The notes: generated by a model from the sequence alone, not told the origin. Numbered from the stretch's first letter, positions 19,378 to 29,763 are shown. The stretch: 64,000 nt of DNA from Fermentimonas sp. (GCA_015478775.1 JADMKP010000007.1:186001-250000), one strand, 5' to 3'. Numbers and translations are program-made.

Positions 19378-21999
19378 ATGTCTGAGAGATTTAAAAAACA
19401 TTTGCCCGATCTGATAGCGATTGTGGCATTCATCATTATATCCTTTATATATTTTGCTCCGGCAGTTATAGATGGTCGTGTAATTTCTCAGCACGACTCA
19501 CTTGCGGCCATTGGTCAGGGACAGGAGCAACGTGAGTTTATGGAACGTAATGATGGTGAGCGCACTAGATGGAATATCTCTATGTTTAGCGGTATGCCGT
19601 CGTATCAGATGAGCCCAACTTACAACTCTTCTAAACCGCTTGATGCTGCTAAGAAGGTTTATTCGCTTTTCTTGCCTGAGTATGTGTATCTTCTGTTTAT
19701 TATGATGCTTGGGTTTTATCTCCTTATGCGGGCATTCAAAGCATCTCCGCTGATTAGTGCTTTGGGGGCAATAGCTTGGACATTTTCGTCTTACTTTTTT
19801 ATATTAATTTCGGCCGGACATCTATGGAAGTTTATAACGCTTGCATATATACCTCCTACTATTGCGGGTTTGGTATATGTATACCGCAAAAAGTATGTGT
19901 TGGGTGGTTTGCTGTTCATGATTTTTGTGGCTTTCCAGATATCATCTAATCACTTTCAGATGAGTTACTACTTCTTGTTTGTGATGTTATTTATGGTGAT
20001 TGCCTTTTTTGTTGAGGCACTGCGTAAGAAAGAGCTTGCCGACTTTTTTAAGGCTACTGGTATTTTGCTGATTGCAGGTATTATTGGGGTTTCGGCAAAC
20101 TTGAGCAACCTGTATCATACTTATGAGTACTCTAAAGAGACAATGAGGGGTAAATCGGAACTCACACATCATTCTGATGGAAACAGAACTAATGATGGGT
20201 TGGAGCGCGATTATATTACTGCATGGAGCTACGGCATTGGGGAGACTTGGACGCTTTTGGTGCCTAATACTAAAGGTGGTGCATCGGTTCCGTTTTCTGA
20301 GAATGAGAGGGCTATGAGTAATGCGCGACCAGAATATCAACAGATATATCAACAAATTGGTCAATATTGGGGCGATCAACCTGGAACTTCGGGTCCTGTT
20401 TACGTGGGTGCTTTTATTCTTGCTCTTTTTGTATTAGGGCTATTTATTGTGAAGGGTCCTGTTAAATGGGCTCTCCTTGCTGCTACTGTTTTCTCTATCT
20501 TATTGTCGTGGGGAAGGAATTTTATGGGGCTAACCGACTTCTTCATCGACTTTATACCTATGTATAATAAGTTTAGGGCTGTTTCGTCCATTCTGGTGAT
20601 TGCTGAGTTTACTATTCCTCTTCTTGCGGTATTGGCACTGAAAGAGTTAATTACAAAGCCCGAGGGATTGAGAAGCAAAAGAAAACCACTTTATATCAGT
20701 TTGGGTGTTACTGGTGGGTTTGCCCTGTTGTTTGCAATTGCACCCAAGGTTTTCTTCTCGTCGTTTATATCAGCTTCTGAAATGCAGGCATTTGCTCAAG
20801 CTTTGCCTCCTGAACATATACAGCCATTTTTATCGAACTTAACAGATATGAGAGTTTCGGTATTCACTGCCGATGCGTGGAGAAGTTTCTTTATTATTGC
20901 GATTGGTGCAGTGATGTTGTGGCTGTTTTTGGAGAAGAAATTTAAAGTACAGTGGCTTGTTGCAGGTATTATTGTTCTTTGCCTTGTGGATATGTGGGGT
21001 GTGAATAAAAGATACTTAAATGATAGTGATTTTATTAATAAAACCGATCAGCAGCAGATGTTTTCAAGAACTGCAACCGACGAGTATATATTGCAGGACA
21101 CTACTAAATACTACAGGGTTTTGAATATGGCTACTAGCACCTTCAACGATGGTGTTACTCCTTATTGGCATAATACTATTGGTGGTTATCATGCTGCTAA
21201 GTTACGTAGATATCAAGACCTTATAGATGTGCATATCTCGGGTGAAATGATGGCACTTCAACAAGATATATTTAATACACAGGGACAACTTGATTCTGTT
21301 GATGCCAACTCTTTTAAGGTGATTAATATGCTCAATACCAAGTGGGTTATAATGCCTGCTCAGGATGGTTCTACTCTTCCGGTTGAGAACCCGCATGCTA
21401 TGGGTAATGCCTGGTTTGTGGATAGAATTACTTTTGTGGATAATGCTGATGAAGAGATCGCTGCATTGACCAATATCGATTTAAAAAATGAGGCGGTTGC
21501 TCATAAAGAGTTTGAAAGTGTTTTGGAGGGGTTTGATTTAGATGCTATACCCCAACCTGTGTCAGTTCAACCCGACTCAGATCAATCTAATGCAAATCAA
21601 TCAATCCAAGATCAATCTACCCTACTTCATTCTGAAATAGCCCAACCTTCATTAGATCAGCCCGCCCCTCAATCGACAATAAAACTAGTTGATTACGATT
21701 CGGACTACCTGATATATGAGGTTGATGCAATAAAAGATGAGCTTGCTATTTTCTCTGATGTTTATTATCCAAAAGGATGGCAAGTATCTATTGATGGTGA
21801 ACCTGCAGAAATGATTCGTGCTAATTACATATTACGCGCATTGGCAATTCCGGCAGGGGCACATAAAGTGCAGTTTCGCTTTGAACCTCAGAGCATTAAA
21901 ACAACTGATGGTATTGCTTATGCAGCACTTTTAATTATGTTGTTTACATTGATATATTTGATTTATAGAAGAGTTAGGACTGAGAAATTGGAGAAATAA
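19378..21999 (+). CDS. YfhO-family multispanning membrane protein
   Basis: 873 aa; many TM helices; LPEYVYLLFIMMLGFYLLMRAF and C-terminal FSDVYYPKGWQVSIDGEPAEMIRANYILRALAIPAGAHKVQFRFEP, typical of Bacteroidetes YfhO proteins. Confidence 0.88.
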   Translation: MSERFKKHLPDLIAIVAFIIISFIYFAPAVIDGRVISQHDSLAAIGQGQEQREFMERNDGERTRWNISMFSGMPSYQMSPTYNSSKPLDAAKKVYSLFLPEYVYLLFIMMLGFYLLMRAFKASPLISALGAIAWTFSSYFFILISAGHLWKFITLAYIPPTIAGLVYVYRKKYVLGGLLFMIFVAFQISSNHFQMSYYFLFVMLFMVIAFFVEALRKKELADFFKATGILLIAGIIGVSANLSNLYHTYEYSKETMRGKSELTHHSDGNRTNDGLERDYITAWSYGIGETWTLLVPNTKGGASVPFSENERAMSNARPEYQQIYQQIGQYWGDQPGTSGPVYVGAFILALFVLGLFIVKGPVKWALLAATVFSILLSWGRNFMGLTDFFIDFIPMYNKFRAVSSILVIAEFTIPLLAVLALKELITKPEGLRSKRKPLYISLGVTGGFALLFAIAPKVFFSSFISASEMQAFAQALPPEHIQPFLSNLTDMRVSVFTADAWRSFFIIAIGAVMLWLFLEKKFKVQWLVAGIIVLCLVDMWGVNKRYLNDSDFINKTDQQQMFSRTATDEYILQDTTKYYRVLNMATSTFNDGVTPYWHNTIGGYHAAKLRRYQDLIDVHISGEMMALQQDIFNTQGQLDSVDANSFKVINMLNTKWVIMPAQDGSTLPVENPHAMGNAWFVDRITFVDNADEEIAALTNIDLKNEAVAHKEFESVLEGFDLDAIPQPVSVQPDSDQSNANQSIQDQSTLLHSEIAQPSLDQPAPQSTIKLVDYDSDYLIYEVDAIKDELAIFSDVYYPKGWQVSIDGEPAEMIRANYILRALAIPAGAHKVQFRFEPQSIKTTDGIAYAALLIMLFTLIYLIYRRVRTEKLEK

Positions 22000-22049
22000 A
22001 TATCTTTCTACAAAGAATTTAACAGTTTAAGATTTTAAAAATAAAGTAT

Positions 22050-22889
22050 ATGAGAAAAGAGATTACTTTATTAGTTGTACTTGCACTGGCTTTTGCATCT
22101 TGCAACACAGGCAAGCAATCTGGCAATTCTGGCAACAATAATTCAGATAGTGGAATTGTGATGTCGCCAGAATTTATAGCAGAGCATAGTAGTAGAAGTG
22201 CAGTGGACTGGGCGGGTGTTTATAAGGGGATGATTCCGTGTGCCGACTGTGAGGGTATTGATATTGAGATTCAGCTAAACGAGGATAATACCTATAATGT
22301 GGTTATGAATTATCTTGGTAGAGGCGATAGCAAGTTTACGGGTGAAGGGCTTTTTGAATGGGATGAAACGGGTGGCAAGATAAGGTTTATTGTTGAGGAT
22401 GAAGGTGTGGGCAACTGGTACCGAGTGGGTGAAAGCCAATTGCTTATGCTTGATGCTGAAGGTAATAGAATTGAGAATAATTTTCCTCCTGAGATTTACA
22501 TGTTAGAAAAGATTGACATGGATTTTGTTTTAATTAATAAAAACTGGAAGTTGATTGAACTGAATGGTAAAGAGATTTCTGTTAATGCAGAGAGTGGTAA
22601 CAGTGAGCCATTTTTATTTTTAATGAAGGATGACAACAGAGTTGCGGGTAACACCGGTTGCAACAACTTGATGGGATCTTTTAAGGTTACCTCGGATTAT
22701 GGTAACGAGGGGAAGTTAAAATTCTCGCAAATGGCAACTACTAGAATGGCTTGTAGGGATGTAAATTATGAACAGGATTTTCTTAAAGCTTTGGAGGGTT
22801 GCAATAACTACTCAATCGTAAATGACACTCTTTCATTAAAGAAAGATGGTGAATTGCTTGCTAAATTTACAGGGATGTATTTGCAGTAA
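22050..22889 (+). CDS. Lipoprotein with NlpE-like N-terminal and META C-terminal domains
   Basis: Lipobox LAFASCN; NlpE-like YKGMIPCADCEGIDIEIQLNEDNTYN; META-like NKNWKLIELNGKEI...GNTGCNNLMGSF...MATTRMAC. Confidence 0.85.
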   Translation: MRKEITLLVVLALAFASCNTGKQSGNSGNNNSDSGIVMSPEFIAEHSSRSAVDWAGVYKGMIPCADCEGIDIEIQLNEDNTYNVVMNYLGRGDSKFTGEGLFEWDETGGKIRFIVEDEGVGNWYRVGESQLLMLDAEGNRIENNFPPEIYMLEKIDMDFVLINKNWKLIELNGKEISVNAESGNSEPFLFLMKDDNRVAGNTGCNNLMGSFKVTSDYGNEGKLKFSQMATTRMACRDVNYEQDFLKALEGCNNYSIVNDTLSLKKDGELLAKFTGMYLQ

Positions 22890-22977
22890 GTAATACAGGT
22901 TAAGACAAACTTCTGTAGATAAACACAGTTTAAGACTGATAAGATTTGATTAAGTCAGATTAATACAGATTATTACT

Positions 22978-23970
22978 ATGAAAACATTTAGTTGTAGAAG
23001 AAGTGTATTGGTTGTAATTATTTTTAGTTTTAGCGTACTCCTGCAGGCTCAGAAGTTATCGTTTAACGAAAATGGAGAGTTTAAAATAATGCAATTTACT
23101 GATATGCATTATTCTAAAGGGAATCCTAAATCGGATACTACACTCATCTTGATTCCAAAAATGCTGGATGCTGAGAATCCCGACTTAGTAATATTTTCGG
23201 GTGATATTGTAACGGGGTCAATTGAGGGATGGAGTGATATAACTAAGTTTGTAATTGAAAGGGAGATTCCTTTTGCTGTTACTCTTGGCAATCACGACCA
23301 TGAGAATGGTGCAACACGTGAAGAGATTTCTCATCTTGTAACCTCATTGCCTTATAATGTAAATACCCATAACAATATGGGTGGAAGGGTGCTGAATGAT
23401 GTTCTTCCGATATACAACAGCAAGAAAGATTTGAATGTTGCAGCGCTTATTTACTGCTTCGATTCGGGTTCATATTCAACGATCGACGGTGTGGGCGGAT
23501 ATGGCTGGATTACAACTGAACAGATTGATTGGTATAAGAAGCAGAGTTTGCATTATACTATTCAAAACAACTTAAACCCTCTTCCTGCATTGGCATATTT
23601 TCATATTCCTCTTCCAGAATACAGAACGGCATTTGATGATGAGAAAAACATAAGATTTGGTGTAAGGCTAGAAGATGAATGCCCTTCGGAACTGAACTCG
23701 GGAATGTTTTTAGCAATGAAGGAAATGAAGGATGTAATGGGAACTTTTGTAGGGCATGATCATGTGAACGATTATATTGTAAACTATTACGATATTGCAC
23801 TTGCTTACGGTCATTTTAGCGGATGGACTTCAACATATACCCCCAAACCAGTAATTAATGGCGTGAGGGTGGTGATGCTTAAAGAAGCCCAAAGAGAGTT
23901 TGATACGTGGTTGCATCTTTTAGATGGGACTATTAAATATAAAGTAACTTATCCTACCGATTTTAAGTAA
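22978..23970 (+). CDS. Metallophosphoesterase (calcineurin-like), exported
   Basis: Signal peptide; FKIMQFTDMHYSKG, VIFSGDIVTG, TLGNHDHE, GHDHVND motifs. Confidence 0.92.
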   Translation: MKTFSCRRSVLVVIIFSFSVLLQAQKLSFNENGEFKIMQFTDMHYSKGNPKSDTTLILIPKMLDAENPDLVIFSGDIVTGSIEGWSDITKFVIEREIPFAVTLGNHDHENGATREEISHLVTSLPYNVNTHNNMGGRVLNDVLPIYNSKKDLNVAALIYCFDSGSYSTIDGVGGYGWITTEQIDWYKKQSLHYTIQNNLNPLPALAYFHIPLPEYRTAFDDEKNIRFGVRLEDECPSELNSGMFLAMKEMKDVMGTFVGHDHVNDYIVNYYDIALAYGHFSGWTSTYTPKPVINGVRVVMLKEAQREFDTWLHLLDGTIKYKVTYPTDFK

Positions 23971-24050
23971 CTTATTTATCATTCTTGAGTAAATTATCCA
24001 ACAGATTTCAAATAATTGAACAAAAAATAAAGGTTTCTCGTTCATTTTAT

Positions 24051-24704
24051 ATGCAGAAGAACAAAATTAAAACAATTTTATTTGATATGGATGGTGTGGT
24101 TATCGACTCGGAGAGACTACACCTTCGTGCAATGGGACTTACATTAGAGAAATTCGGCATCTCTTATACTCAATCTTTTTTAAATGAATATGTGGGCCGA
24201 TCGGATGAGTCATTCTTCGACTTTGTTTTTAATAACCTGGATAGCAGTCATGAAGTGGAGGATATGCTAGAAAACAAGAACTTGTATTTTGAAGATCTAC
24301 TGAAAGATTTGCAGTATGTGGATGGGTACCTTGACTTTATGAGGTTTGTAAAAGAACAGAAATGGAAAACTGGATTGGTTACTTCTTCTTCGCTATTTAC
24401 AGTGAATAAGGTTAATGAGCTTTTAAACCATACTCACAGTTTTGATATTATAATAACTGAAGAGGATACTAAAAAACATAAGCCATTTCCCGACCCGTAT
24501 CTACTGGGTTTAATGAGTTTGGATGCAGATAAATCTACAACTTTAGTAATTGAGGATTCAATTAATGGTATAATATCGGGTAAAGCCGCGGGATGTAAAG
24601 TGGCGGGAATTACAACTTCGTTTGAAGCTAAAACTCTGTTGGATGCGGGTGCCGACTTTGTTGTTAACTGCTTTAATGAGATTATTTATTACATAGATCT
24701 TTAA
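24051..24704 (+). CDS. HAD-superfamily phosphatase (beta-phosphoglucomutase-like)
   Basis: KTILFDMDGVVIDSERLHLRAM, TSS, KHKPFPDPYL, VIEDSINGIISGKAAG. The track start (TTG at 23985) is probably too far upstream; ATG at 24051 fits the family. Confidence 0.9.
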   Translation: MQKNKIKTILFDMDGVVIDSERLHLRAMGLTLEKFGISYTQSFLNEYVGRSDESFFDFVFNNLDSSHEVEDMLENKNLYFEDLLKDLQYVDGYLDFMRFVKEQKWKTGLVTSSSLFTVNKVNELLNHTHSFDIIITEEDTKKHKPFPDPYLLGLMSLDADKSTTLVIEDSINGIISGKAAGCKVAGITTSFEAKTLLDAGADFVVNCFNEIIYYIDL

Positions 24705-27675
24705 ATGTGCACCACTGACAGTTTTTACTATTCTGTGTTTGTGTGAACGGCACGGAAGGATTAAAAATCTCTTCAATTACTTCATCAAACTTCTCTTTAA
24801 ATTCGGGCAAACAGAAATTGAGATCGTTTACGGGAACTTTATCCATGATTATTTTTAGATCGAAATCATTGAATATAGAACGGAGATAATATACAGCGGG
24901 TGAAAGCTTTACACCGGGATTTTGATTGAGATAGAAAAGACCATATACAAAAACCTGCAATATTTGATATGGACGTTTATCTTTAGTTGAATCGAATAAC
25001 TGTTGAATATCTTTAAACTTAGTCTCGCCTGTGCCAGTTTTATAATCAATTATTCTAACAGAGTCGCCTACGTTATCTATTCTATCTATACTTCCTTTGA
25101 AGTTAACCGCCAACTGCTCGTTTACTTTATATGGTGTATTGAATCTGTATTCAGAACCAATATATCTGAATGGCGTAGACTTTATATCAACTTTGAGAGT
25201 TTGCTTGACATAGCTCTTAAGGATTTCGCCAATAAGATAATATTGACCTTGCAACTTACGAGGTTTACCCTCGTCCTTAAAGAAGTATTTTGAGAATGCA
25301 ATCTCCAGTACTTCATTTAAATATGCGTCGTTGTTTATTATTGCTGTTAATGCATTTGGTGTAACATCTATATTGTAGAAACGTTTATAAATTACCTCCA
25401 TCAACCTGTGAAAGATTGTACCAAATACATCAGACTCAACCGACTCTTGTACATCTGTCTCTTCCGAAAGATTCTCTAAGGCAGTGAAGTAAAACTTAAG
25501 TGGGCAGTCGATATAATTATTAATATGTGATGCCGAAAGCGACTTCTCACCTCCTGCTCTGAACTTGCTTAAGAGGTTCATAACCTCAGGTGTCTTTTCT
25601 ACAGACACTGGTGTTATAGAAGGCGCCGAGACATCATATGTAACAACCTTTTCAGAGATATCGAATAAGCTGTTGTAGAGGTATTTCAATTGATAGAAAT
25701 ATCTGCTCACCTCACCCGTTTGCATACCTTCTGTGCGGGTATCGTACAGAAGGTATATGTTTTTGGCGCGACTAATCATTCTATAAAAATGGTATGCGTA
25801 TGTGCTGTCTTGAAACTCATATGTTGGTAGTGCGAACCCCTTCCTTAATGTAAAGGGAATGAAAGAGGTTGTTGCCTTCTTTATTGGAAACACACCTTCG
25901 TTCATTGACAAAATAATAAGGTTATCGAAATCTAATGTACGCGTTTCGAGAACCCCCATTATTTGTAATCCAGAAAGAGGTTCGCCGCTAAAAGGCACAC
26001 TAATTCCTCGAGCAAGCTTTCGTAATAGGCGGAAGTATGTATCAACCGACATTACATCAACCCCATTTAGACGGTCGCCCAGACTGGTTATTGTTTTATA
26101 ATACTGTACAATAAACTCCCTTTCTAAATCGGAATGATTTATGGAATTCTTATCTTTTAAAGTTTCATGAGAGTTATTTACAATGCTCTTATCTTTATCA
26201 TTTAAATCACCTAAACCATCATGTTTGTGATTTGTGGAGTAATTTATTTTATCCTCCTCCAAATACTCCTCTTCCAAATCATCATCTGAATGTTTGATTT
26301 CGGTGAGAGCATTATAGAGAAATGATAATATTATGTGCAGATAGGATGAGATCTCGCTCCATTCGGAAATGGGAGTAAAAATAAGTTTAAGTAAAGGGTC
26401 TTCTGTTATCTCAGAAACCGGAACAACAACGCGGTTGTATTTTAAGATATGTTCTTTAAGCTCATTTGCTTTTTGGTTTGCAGACAGAATTATTAGTGGG
26501 TGATTTAGTATCGCTTTTACATATCGATGATAGAATGCAACTTCGTTATTCCATTTACGCTGGTTCTGTTGCAATAAAGATATGTGTTCTACTAAACCGG
26601 CAATAGAAGAGTGAGATAAGCTATATCCCATTGTAACATTTATCTTTCCTATCTCTTTGGGAATGGAGTATAGAACGGGGATTAACAAATTCTCGTCGGG
26701 CAGCACAATTGCTGTATTTATTGCTTCGTCGGGATTTTTTATTTCTCCTTTATCTATAAGATCTGTTATAATATTTGATATATGTTTTGCTTGACCAACT
26801 CCTGAAGGGACGCCAATAAGTTCGATTTTACTTTTTACTTCAACTTCGGTTATTTCTAACTGGTGCTTTGAAGGAAACTGTCGAAGATTATCTTTTACTC
26901 TGAACGAAGCACGGTTGTTATCGTCATGCACAAGTGGGGAATCATAATCCCAGTAGAAATCGGCAAAACCCTTTCGCTTTAAATAATTAAAGAGGGTTGC
27001 TTCTGAAGGACTTAATAGATTGAATCCTACAAATATAAAACTCCTGTCGTTCATAAATTCAATCTCATCATTGAGAGCCTTTTCTGCTACTTCGCGAAAT
27101 ATCATTCCTTCATACGCGATACTATTTTTGTGTAATTCATCTCTTAATGAAGTGTAGAGATCGAGAAGGATCTTCCAGGTTTCGTGAAACTTCTCTTTAG
27201 TATTATTTCCCTCTACAGGCATAAAATTATCCCAGAAACGACGCATCGCCTCTATCTGACTCTCATCAAGATGCGTTAGATCATCATCGAGTAATCTGAA
27301 ATCATGTACATTCACAAAAAGTTGCTCTGCATCTACAAGATACTTATCTACATCATCAAAATCGTTGAGTAGCATCTCGCCCCAGAATATAAAATCGTCA
27401 AAAGACTCTTCCGAACCACTTATTCTTTTGAAGTGTTTGTATAGTGTAACAAGCATTTCTATTCTATCGGCTTGCCTGTATGTTGTAAGGGATGCAAAAA
27501 GCTCTTGTATTGTGAGCACCGCAGGAGAGAAGAGTGGCTTGTCGGTTATCTCGGCAAGATACTTCCTAAAAAACATGGCTGCTCGTCTGTTAGGGAAGAC
27601 AAAGGTATGCTCATGTAGCTTGGAGCCATATTTTGAATAGAATAGTTGTGCGACTTGATAAAGGAATGGGGTCAT
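24682..27675 (-). CDS. AddB-like / PD-(D/E)XK nuclease-family protein
   Basis: 997 aa; N-terminal VFPNRRAAMFFRKYL, C-terminal nuclease SIDRIDNVGDSVRIIDYKTGTG, Fe-S-type cysteines IDCPLKFYF and CQWCTFKDLC. Confidence 0.88.
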   Translation of the reverse strand: MTPFLYQVAQLFYSKYGSKLHEHTFVFPNRRAAMFFRKYLAEITDKPLFSPAVLTIQELFASLTTYRQADRIEMLVTLYKHFKRISGSEESFDDFIFWGEMLLNDFDDVDKYLVDAEQLFVNVHDFRLLDDDLTHLDESQIEAMRRFWDNFMPVEGNNTKEKFHETWKILLDLYTSLRDELHKNSIAYEGMIFREVAEKALNDEIEFMNDRSFIFVGFNLLSPSEATLFNYLKRKGFADFYWDYDSPLVHDDNNRASFRVKDNLRQFPSKHQLEITEVEVKSKIELIGVPSGVGQAKHISNIITDLIDKGEIKNPDEAINTAIVLPDENLLIPVLYSIPKEIGKINVTMGYSLSHSSIAGLVEHISLLQQNQRKWNNEVAFYHRYVKAILNHPLIILSANQKANELKEHILKYNRVVVPVSEITEDPLLKLIFTPISEWSEISSYLHIILSFLYNALTEIKHSDDDLEEEYLEEDKINYSTNHKHDGLGDLNDKDKSIVNNSHETLKDKNSINHSDLEREFIVQYYKTITSLGDRLNGVDVMSVDTYFRLLRKLARGISVPFSGEPLSGLQIMGVLETRTLDFDNLIILSMNEGVFPIKKATTSFIPFTLRKGFALPTYEFQDSTYAYHFYRMISRAKNIYLLYDTRTEGMQTGEVSRYFYQLKYLYNSLFDISEKVVTYDVSAPSITPVSVEKTPEVMNLLSKFRAGGEKSLSASHINNYIDCPLKFYFTALENLSEETDVQESVESDVFGTIFHRLMEVIYKRFYNIDVTPNALTAIINNDAYLNEVLEIAFSKYFFKDEGKPRKLQGQYYLIGEILKSYVKQTLKVDIKSTPFRYIGSEYRFNTPYKVNEQLAVNFKGSIDRIDNVGDSVRIIDYKTGTGETKFKDIQQLFDSTKDKRPYQILQVFVYGLFYLNQNPGVKLSPAVYYLRSIFNDFDLKIIMDKVPVNDLNFCLPEFKEKFDEVIEEIFNPSVPFTQTQNSKNCQWCTFKDLCNK

Positions 27676-27845
27676 GATTAATTATATAGGTTTTATATTA
27701 CATCAGATACAAATTTATAACAATTTGTGACGGCGAGAAAATAGAAGTAACATTTGTATCTACTTTTGTCGGGAAATAACATTAACTTTATTATATTATG
27801 TATTAATTTGTACAATGGTTGAATAACCTATAATACCTAAGTATT

Positions 27846-28397
27846 GTGAACATTGAGTTTAAGGACATAGCTTCAAAATATTCGGAACATCTAGATTCTC
27901 TTTTTTCTTATGCATTAAATATGGGCTTTAAAGAGCAGGAGATTATGGATGCTATACATGATGTCTTCTATAAATTGTGCATACAGCACTCGTCGTTAAA
28001 TGAGATATCTAATCTAAAGACTTATCTATTTAAATCGCTGCGAAACAGATTGATAGATTTATATAGATCTAATAAAGAATTCATTGGACTAAATAACGAC
28101 TATGATGAAAACCATAATATTTTGCCCTTTCAGTTAACTGCTTCTGGTGAAGATGAGTTAATAGAAAAAGAGGATTCAGAAGAAATAAAGAGTAAAGTGG
28201 AACATGTTTTAAATCAACTCACCAACAGGCAGCGAGAGATTGTTTACCTACGCTATATTCGTGAGTGTAGATATGAGGAAATTGCTGAGATTACGAATAT
28301 ATCCGTTGAGACGAGTAGGAATCTTGTGAGTAAGTCGCTAGCTAAATTAAAAAAATCTTCTCTGTCTCTTTCATTGTTTTTATCGATAATTAGTTAA
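27846..28397 (+). CDS. ECF RNA polymerase sigma-70 factor (Bacteroidetes PUL-associated type)
   Basis: Sigma-70 r2 (AIHDVFYKLCIQ...LKTYLFKSLRNRLIDLYR) and r4 (LTNRQREIVYLRYIRECRYEEIAEITNISVETSRNLVSKSLAKLK). GTG start. Confidence 0.93.
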   Translation: MNIEFKDIASKYSEHLDSLFSYALNMGFKEQEIMDAIHDVFYKLCIQHSSLNEISNLKTYLFKSLRNRLIDLYRSNKEFIGLNNDYDENHNILPFQLTASGEDELIEKEDSEEIKSKVEHVLNQLTNRQREIVYLRYIRECRYEEIAEITNISVETSRNLVSKSLAKLKKSSLSLSLFLSIIS

Positions 28398-28509
28398 TTT
28401 TATCACCATTCTCTTCATTTCTTGTAAATAAGCGTTATGTTTTCGATGTGAGAACGTCTATATAGTAAAGACTAATTAATATTGAATCGACAACATTAAC
28501 AAAAGTGCA

Positions 28510-29694
28510 ATGAAGATGGATGAGGGTAGTAATTTTATAAAGTATTTGAAGGATGAAAAGTTTATTGAATGGAAACTGTTGCCTTCAGATGAAATAGAAT
28601 TATTTTGGAATGAATATCTTGAAAAGTACCCTGATGAAAAAGCAAACATTGTTTTAGCTGAGGAGAGATTACGAGCCCTATATTCCTCAAAAAGCCAATT
28701 GTCTGTACATGAGAAAGATTTGTACATGAGAAAACTGGAAGAATCTTTGAGAAGCTATTCAAGAAAAAGAACAATTCGCAAGTATGTTTATATTGCTGCA
28801 GCATGTTTATCACTCTTACTTATTTCTGTTTTATATTTTAATAATGAAAATGATAAAAATGAGCCTGAATTGGTAATGTCACCCGATTATATTGTAGGTA
28901 ATGAATTAGAATCTGAGGATATACTTTTTACTACTGGCAATAACACATCATCATTCAGCAAGAATATTGAAATAGAAATACAAAGTGGCAACAGGGCTAA
29001 AATTAAAGGAGATGATTTAGTTGAAAGCGATATTGAAATTGCTCAAAACTCTATGAATAAACTTGTGGTGCCTTACGGAAAGCAATCTAAACTACAACTG
29101 CCCGATGGCACTAAGGTTTGGTTGAATTCTGGCTCTATACTTGAATTTCCTACCAACTTTGATGGTGAAACTGTTATGGTGAGGCTAACGGGAGAGATGT
29201 ACATTGAAGTGGAACCTGATAACAAAAGAGTATTTATTGTTAATACACCTGATTTTAATGTAAGAGTATTTGGAACAAAATTTAATGTTACCTCATATGA
29301 TAAATCTAATTCGTCTGTTGTATTAGTGGAAGGGAGTGTGGGACTGAGCTCCAACAAGAATAAAGAAATAATGCTGATACCTAGCGAGCAGGCTATCTTT
29401 ACAGAGACAGGCTACTTTAAGAGAGAAAGTGTTGATGTAAATTTGTTTACCAGTTGGAAAGATGGTTATCTGACATTCAACGAAACGCCTATTCTTGAGG
29501 CTCTTAAACAGATTGAAAGGTATTATAATTTATCGTTTAAGTTTGATGAAAACATTGCATTTAGAGGCAACACTTGCACAGGGAAGATAATATTGTCTGA
29601 CAATCTTGATAACGTACTAACTACCCTATCATTAATATCGTCTACAAATTACAAGAGAGAAAACAATTCTATTTACATATATAAAAACAAATAA
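28510..29694 (+). CDS. FecR-family anti-sigma factor
   Basis: Single central TM; LVVPYGKQSKLQLPDGTKVWLNSGSILEFPTNFDGETVMVRLTGEMYIEVEPDNKRVFIVNTPDFNVRVFGTKFNVTSY. Confidence 0.95.
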   Translation: MKMDEGSNFIKYLKDEKFIEWKLLPSDEIELFWNEYLEKYPDEKANIVLAEERLRALYSSKSQLSVHEKDLYMRKLEESLRSYSRKRTIRKYVYIAAACLSLLLISVLYFNNENDKNEPELVMSPDYIVGNELESEDILFTTGNNTSSFSKNIEIEIQSGNRAKIKGDDLVESDIEIAQNSMNKLVVPYGKQSKLQLPDGTKVWLNSGSILEFPTNFDGETVMVRLTGEMYIEVEPDNKRVFIVNTPDFNVRVFGTKFNVTSYDKSNSSVVLVEGSVGLSSNKNKEIMLIPSEQAIFTETGYFKRESVDVNLFTSWKDGYLTFNETPILEALKQIERYYNLSFKFDENIAFRGNTCTGKIILSDNLDNVLTTLSLISSTNYKRENNSIYIYKNK

Positions 29695-29734
29695 ATAATA
29701 ATGCCTATGAACAATGTATATTTAAAGCAAAAAA

Positions 29735-29763
29735 GTCGAACGATATTCGCACTATCGTTCGAC
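29735..29763 (-). terminator. Strong hairpin in the fecR-susC spacer; intrinsic-terminator geometry on the minus strand
   Basis: GTCGAACGATA-ttcgcac-TATCGTTCGAC (11-bp perfect stem, 7-nt loop). On the minus strand the hairpin is followed by TTTTTT; the plus strand has no T-run. Confidence 0.6.
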
